A stretch of 64,000 nucleotides of DNA, from NCBI RefSeq assembly GCF_018614655.1, contig NZ_JAGGOG010000005.1, positions 172,326-236,325 of the forward strand. Reading direction: 5' to 3'. The position numbers and the translations under genes are program-made. The notes beneath the pieces are model-generated. The model saw nothing but the letters and a program-made list of their open reading frames with translations. It ran no database searches and was not told the origin of the DNA. Every line of letters starts with the position of its first letter. The stretch's first letter is position 1. Shown here in pieces: positions 60,611 through 64,000 of this stretch. This DNA is from Pseudomonas fluorescens (GTDB taxonomy: Bacteria > Pseudomonadota > Gammaproteobacteria > Pseudomonadales > Pseudomonadaceae).

Positions 60611-62062
60611 ATGATTCCAGTTATCCTTTCCGGTGGTAGCGGCTCACGTCTTTGGCCGCTTTCCCGTAAACAGTTTCCCAAGCAATTCCTGGCACTGACC
60701 GGCGAACACACGCTGTTCCAACAAACCCTGGAACGCCTGGTGTTCGAAGGCATGGATGCGCCGATCGTGGTCTGTAACAAGGACCACCGCTTCATCGTCA
60801 ACGAGCAACTGAGCGCGCGCAAACTGGAAACCCAGCGCATCCTCATGGAACCCTTTGGCCGCAACACCGCGCCAGCCGTGGCTCTGACCGCAATGATGCT
60901 GGTCAATGAAGGTCGCGATGAGTTGATGCTGGTACTGCCGGCTGACCACGTACTGGACGACCAGAAAGCCCTGCAACGCGCACTGGCCCTGGCCACCGTG
61001 GCAGCCGAGCGCGGCGAGATGGTGTTGTTCGGCGTACCGGCCACCCGCCCGGAAACCGGCTACGGCTACATCAAGTCCACCAATGACTCACTGCTGCCCG
61101 AAGGCGTCAGCCGCGTGTCGCAGTTCGTCGAAAAACCCGATGAAAAACGCGCCACCGAGTTCGTTAAAAGCGGTGGCTACTTCTGGAACAGTGGCATGTT
61201 CCTGTTCCGTGCCAGCCGCTTCCTCGAAGAGCTGAAAAAACACGACCCGGACATCTACGACACCTGCCTGCTGACCCTGGAGCGCAGCGAGCAAACCGCC
61301 GACACCGTGATCCTCGACGAAGCCACGTTTGCTTGCTGCCCGGACAACTCCATCGACTACGCCGTGATGGAAAAAACCCAACGCGCCTGCGTGGTGCCGC
61401 TGAGTGCCGGTTGGAGTGATGTGGGTTGCTGGGCATCGCTGTGGAGCGTCAATGAAAAAGACGCCAATGGCAACGTCAGCAAGGGTGACGTAGTGATTCA
61501 GGACAGCCGCAACTGCATGATCCACGGCAACGGCAAGCTGGTGTCGGTGATCGGCCTGGACAATATCGTGGTGGTGGAAACCAAGGACGCGATGATGATT
61601 GCCCACAAGGACAAGGTCCAGGGCGTCAAGCAAATGGTCTCGACCCTCAACGACCAGGGCCGCAGCGAAACCCAGAACCACTGCGAAGTCTACCGTCCGT
61701 GGGGCTCCTACGACTCGGTGGATATGGGCGGCCGGTTCCAGGTCAAGCACATTTCGGTCAAGCCGGGGGCGTGCCTGTCGTTGCAGATGCACCACCACCG
61801 CGCCGAACACTGGATCGTGGTCAGCGGCACCGCCGAAGTGACCTGTGACGAGAACGTGTTCCTGCTCACCGAGAACCAGTCCACCTACATCCCGATTGCC
61901 TCGGTACACCGCCTGCGCAACCCCGGCAAGATTGCGTTGGAGATCATTGAAGTGCAGTCGGGCAGTTATCTGGGTGAAGACGATATCGAGCGGTTTGAAG
62001 ATATCTACGGTCGCTCCACACCGATTGAACGCGGGATTTCGGTGAAAACCATCGCGCAGTAA
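60611..62062 (+). CDS. algA: Bifunctional phosphomannose isomerase / GDP-mannose pyrophosphorylase AlgA
   Basis: 483 residues. Supplies GDP-mannose: isomerises fructose-6-phosphate to mannose-6-phosphate and, after AlgC, joins mannose-1-phosphate to GTP. N-terminal nucleotidyltransferase with GGSGSRLWPLSRKQFPKQF (9-27 region), FVEKPDEKRA and NSGMFLFRA; the C-terminal type II isomerase cupin (about 360-480) has QMHHHRAEHWIVVSGTAEV and AEVT...HRLRNPG metal-site region. Last gene of the operon; a long-stem terminator follows. Confidence 0.96.
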   Translation: MIPVILSGGSGSRLWPLSRKQFPKQFLALTGEHTLFQQTLERLVFEGMDAPIVVCNKDHRFIVNEQLSARKLETQRILMEPFGRNTAPAVALTAMMLVNEGRDELMLVLPADHVLDDQKALQRALALATVAAERGEMVLFGVPATRPETGYGYIKSTNDSLLPEGVSRVSQFVEKPDEKRATEFVKSGGYFWNSGMFLFRASRFLEELKKHDPDIYDTCLLTLERSEQTADTVILDEATFACCPDNSIDYAVMEKTQRACVVPLSAGWSDVGCWASLWSVNEKDANGNVSKGDVVIQDSRNCMIHGNGKLVSVIGLDNIVVVETKDAMMIAHKDKVQGVKQMVSTLNDQGRSETQNHCEVYRPWGSYDSVDMGGRFQVKHISVKPGACLSLQMHHHRAEHWIVVSGTAEVTCDENVFLLTENQSTYIPIASVHRLRNPGKIALEIIEVQSGSYLGEDDIERFEDIYGRSTPIERGISVKTIAQ

Positions 62063-62066
62063 CAGG

Positions 62067-62136
62067 TAAAAAAAGAAGCCCTCGTCCAGCCGACTGCGTC
62101 CCCTATCCGCAGCCGGTTGGGCGGGGGCTTTTTTCT
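62067..62136 (+). terminator. Terminator of the alginate operon
   Basis: Long imperfect stem GAAGCCCTCGTCCAGCCGAC... / ...GCCGGTTGGGCGGGGGCTT with a T-run (TTTTTT), 12 bases after the algA stop. Confidence 0.88.
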
Positions 62137-62632
62137 TGGGGCGGCGGTGCCTTAAAGGCTGCCTTCGCGAGCAAGTCGAATCGTCGCACCGCCGCTCCCA
62201 CATTTTGACCGAGTACACCCGTTGGAATGCGGTCAACATGTGGGAGGTCCCACTACCTCTTCGACGTAGCGCTGTCGCGCAGCAAACTGGGACCTCTGTG
62301 GCGAGCGGGCTTGTCCCGCGTTGGGGTGCGAAGCACCCCTGATGAAGACGAATGCGGTGTATCAGGCACTCCTCTGCGCCTGGTTTTGGGGCTGCTGCGC
62401 AGCCCAACGCGGGGCAAGCCCGCTCGCCACAAGAATGCGGTCGCCTGAAATTGTTTATGCAGGGCTCAAGACTTTAGGGTGAAATTCTAACCCTTTAAAA
62501 TCAGTACGTTGTTTTAAGTTTGATAAGAGCTGGCTTGCCTGCGATGGCGCCCGAAAACAAACCACAGAACCTCGGATAGTCAATCCAGCTCCCCCACAGT
62601 AGGATGGTTTATCCGTTCACGAGGCTGCCATC
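62137..62632. other. Repeat-filled intergenic region after algA
   Basis: About 500 bases without a gene. It holds a partial REP with the TCGAATCGTCGCACCGCCG core (62163-62207), a full TGTGGCGAGCGGGCTTGTCC pair (62297-62431) and a degenerate GAGCTGGCTTGCCTGCGATG pair (62527-62602). The AT-rich stretch at 62450-62525 may belong to the promoter of the next gene. Confidence 0.7.
62297..62431. repeat. REP pair, TGTGGCGAGCGGGCTTGTCC family
   Basis: Arms TGTGGCGAGCGGGCTTGTCC... and ...GGGCAAGCCCGCTCGCCACA with GGGCTGCTGCGCAGCCC in the right half. Related to 11126-11258. Confidence 0.85.
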
Positions 62633-63097
62633 ATGTTCTTCGGCGTTTTACTGGTCATCACCTGGCTGATCCTGCTGCTGCGCTACCCGGCCAAGGCGTT
62701 GCCTGTATCTCTGGCGGCAGCGGTCGGCCTGGGGTTGGTGGCGGTGTGGGTGGTCTGGCTGGATAACCGCGAAGCCCAGCAACTGGCGCGGCTGGAGCTG
62801 CGTATCAGCTATGAACCGAAAGCCTGCCCGGCGGATCGCCCGCTGAAACTAACCCTGAACAACGGCAACAACGTGCCGCTGACCGAACTGCGCTGGCGCG
62901 TCGCCGCCTATGCGCCGGGAGACACGGTTAACCTGGCCGACAACGTCTACGCCGCACCACGCTATCGCGGTCCAGGCGAGTTGCAGGCCGGCGCCACCTG
63001 GGACGACTGCCTGCCAGTCCCACCACTGCGCCCTGGCTATCGCCCGCAAACCCTGGAGTTCCGTGCCGAGCACCTGCAAGGCAGCTTCTCCGACTAA
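62633..63097 (+). CDS. Small membrane protein of unknown function
   Basis: 154 residues. Two hydrophobic segments (about 1-17 and 24-43) are followed by a soluble beta-rich part of about 105 residues (LELRISYEPKACPADRPLKL, then NGNNVPLTELRWRVAAYAPG) with a Cys pair (C63 and C126 by count) that could form a disulfide if it faces the periplasm. Homologs are sometimes labelled multidrug transporter, which nothing in this sequence supports. Separated from the SDR gene by 20 bases, so probably cotranscribed. Confidence 0.78.
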   Translation: MFFGVLLVITWLILLLRYPAKALPVSLAAAVGLGLVAVWVVWLDNREAQQLARLELRISYEPKACPADRPLKLTLNNGNNVPLTELRWRVAAYAPGDTVNLADNVYAAPRYRGPGELQAGATWDDCLPVPPLRPGYRPQTLEFRAEHLQGSFSD

Positions 63098-63117
63098 TAA
63101 CGACAAAGGATTGATCC

Positions 63118-63930
63118 ATGCCCAACGTGCTCATCACCGGTTGCTCCAGCGGCATTGGCCGTGCCCTGGCCGATGCTTTCAAAACGGCCGGTTATGAAGT
63201 GTGGGCCACGGCCCGCCGCACCGAAGACGTCACGGCGCTGGCCACGGCCGGCTTTACCGCCGTGCAACTGGACGTCAACGGTGGCGCTGCGCTCAAGGCA
63301 TTGGCCGAGCAAGTGGGCGAGTTGGATGTACTGATCAACAATGCTGGCTACGGCGCCATGGGGCCGTTGCTCGATGGCGGCACCGAGGCGATGCAGCACC
63401 AATTCGAGACCAATGTATTTGCCGTGGTGGGCGTAACCCAGGCGTTTTTTCCGACGCTACGTCGCAGCAAAGGGCTGGTGGTGAACATCGGCAGCGTTTC
63501 CGGTGTGCTGGTGACGCCATTTGCCGGTGCTTACTGCGCGTCGAAAGCAGCGGTGCACGCCTTGAGTGATGCGCTGCGCATGGAACTGGCACCGTTCGGC
63601 GTGCGGGTCATGGAAGTCCAGCCCGGTGCCATCGATACGAGTTTTGCGAAAAATGCCGGGGCCCAGGCTGAGTTGCTGATCAATGAACAATCGCCTTGGT
63701 GGCCGCTGCGCGACAGCATTCGTGCGCGGGCCAAGGCGTCCCAGGACAGGCCAACACCCGCCAGTACCTTTGCAGCGGATGTGCTCAAGGCGGTACAACA
63801 GCGCACGCCGCCACGCCTGTTGCGTTCGGGCAATGGTTGTCACGCATTGCCGTGGATGGCGGCGCTATTGCCCAAGGGGTTGTTGGAGAAGGGCTTGATG
63901 AAGCGGTTTGGGTTGGGTGGGGTACTTTGA
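63118..63930 (+). CDS. Short-chain dehydrogenase/reductase (classical SDR)
   Basis: 270 residues. Cofactor motif TGCSSGIG (7-14), NNAG (about 75-78), catalytic Ser in IGSVSGV and YxxxK in YCASK. The arginines in ATARRTED suggest NADPH preference. C-terminal 60 residues with a hydrophobic tail (MAALLPKGLLEKGLMKRFGL) may contact membrane. Substrate not predictable. AAAGGATTGATCC precedes ATG 63118. Confidence 0.9.
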   Translation: MPNVLITGCSSGIGRALADAFKTAGYEVWATARRTEDVTALATAGFTAVQLDVNGGAALKALAEQVGELDVLINNAGYGAMGPLLDGGTEAMQHQFETNVFAVVGVTQAFFPTLRRSKGLVVNIGSVSGVLVTPFAGAYCASKAAVHALSDALRMELAPFGVRVMEVQPGAIDTSFAKNAGAQAELLINEQSPWWPLRDSIRARAKASQDRPTPASTFAADVLKAVQQRTPPRLLRSGNGCHALPWMAALLPKGLLEKGLMKRFGLGGVL

Positions 63931-63959
63931 TCGGCATAACGGCACGATGAACACCCAGC

Positions 63960-64000
63960 CTGTGGCGAGGGGGCTTGTCCCGGTACAAACCGGGGACATC
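63960..64000. repeat. Start of a TGTGGCGAGGGGGCTTG-type repeat at the window edge
   Basis: TGTGGCGAGGGGGCTTGTCC, then CGGTACAAACCGGGGAC; the matching right arm would lie beyond the window. Same family as 11126-11258. Confidence 0.7.

Overview
The window is a gene-dense, high-GC stretch of a chromosome from the Pseudomonas fluorescens group. The evidence is the full twelve-gene alginate operon in Pseudomonas order (algD-8-44-K-E-G-X-L-I-J-F-A), neighbour pairs typical of Pseudomonas (lptFG / pepA-holC-valS, rhlB next to dauA, moaC-D-E), and many REP-type intergenic inverted repeats of the kind known from P. fluorescens. No rRNA, tRNA or CRISPR array was seen.

Layout. 1-9 kb: lptG (cut by the window edge) and lptF, divergent from pepA-holC-(small acidic gene)-valS, then rlmF. 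9-13 kb: an HU protein and the nucleoid protein YejK facing away from each other, a membrane-anchored glutaredoxin, a glutathione S-transferase-like protein, a GIY-YIG protein and an NTF2-like protein. 13.2-23.8 kb: two regulators (a NarL/RcsB-type response regulator and a REC-Hpt protein) on the minus strand, divergent from a chaperone-usher fimbrial operon that encodes six DUF1120 pilin-like proteins plus a two-domain probable tip adhesin. 23.8-26.7 kb: an MFS transporter with its GntR/FadR regulator, then an mqsRA toxin-antitoxin pair with a palindromic operator. 26.7-30.9 kb: an aapJQMP amino-acid ABC transporter. 31.2-34.7 kb: carboxylesterase, RhlB helicase, DauA dehydrogenase. 34.9-43.1 kb (minus strand): moaE-moaD-moaC, a large subtilase autotransporter, a PIN-PhoH protein and a polysaccharide deacetylase-like protein with altered metal motifs. 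43.2-43.9 kb: a gene-free composite inverted repeat. 44-62 kb: yaaA, then a long AT-rich leader and the alginate operon. 62.6-64 kb: a small membrane protein and a short-chain dehydrogenase.

How the genes work together. AlgA and AlgD make GDP-mannuronate. Alg8 and Alg44 polymerise it under c-di-GMP control. AlgG, AlgL, AlgX and AlgK form the periplasmic modification and protection complex, AlgI, AlgJ, AlgF and AlgX acetylate the chain, and AlgE exports it. The fimbrial cluster and the autotransporter protease are further surface functions, so much of the window concerns attachment and biofilm.

Most notable observations: (1) a REP element of exactly 87 bp lies inside the 5' coding end of algK, in frame, and lengthens the region before the lipobox by 29 residues; (2) the multi-pilin DUF1120 chaperone-usher locus is paired with a kinase-less phosphorelay; (3) the deacetylase-like protein has lost residues expected for metal binding; (4) a roughly 700-bp inverted-repeat structure carries a REP pair at its centre.
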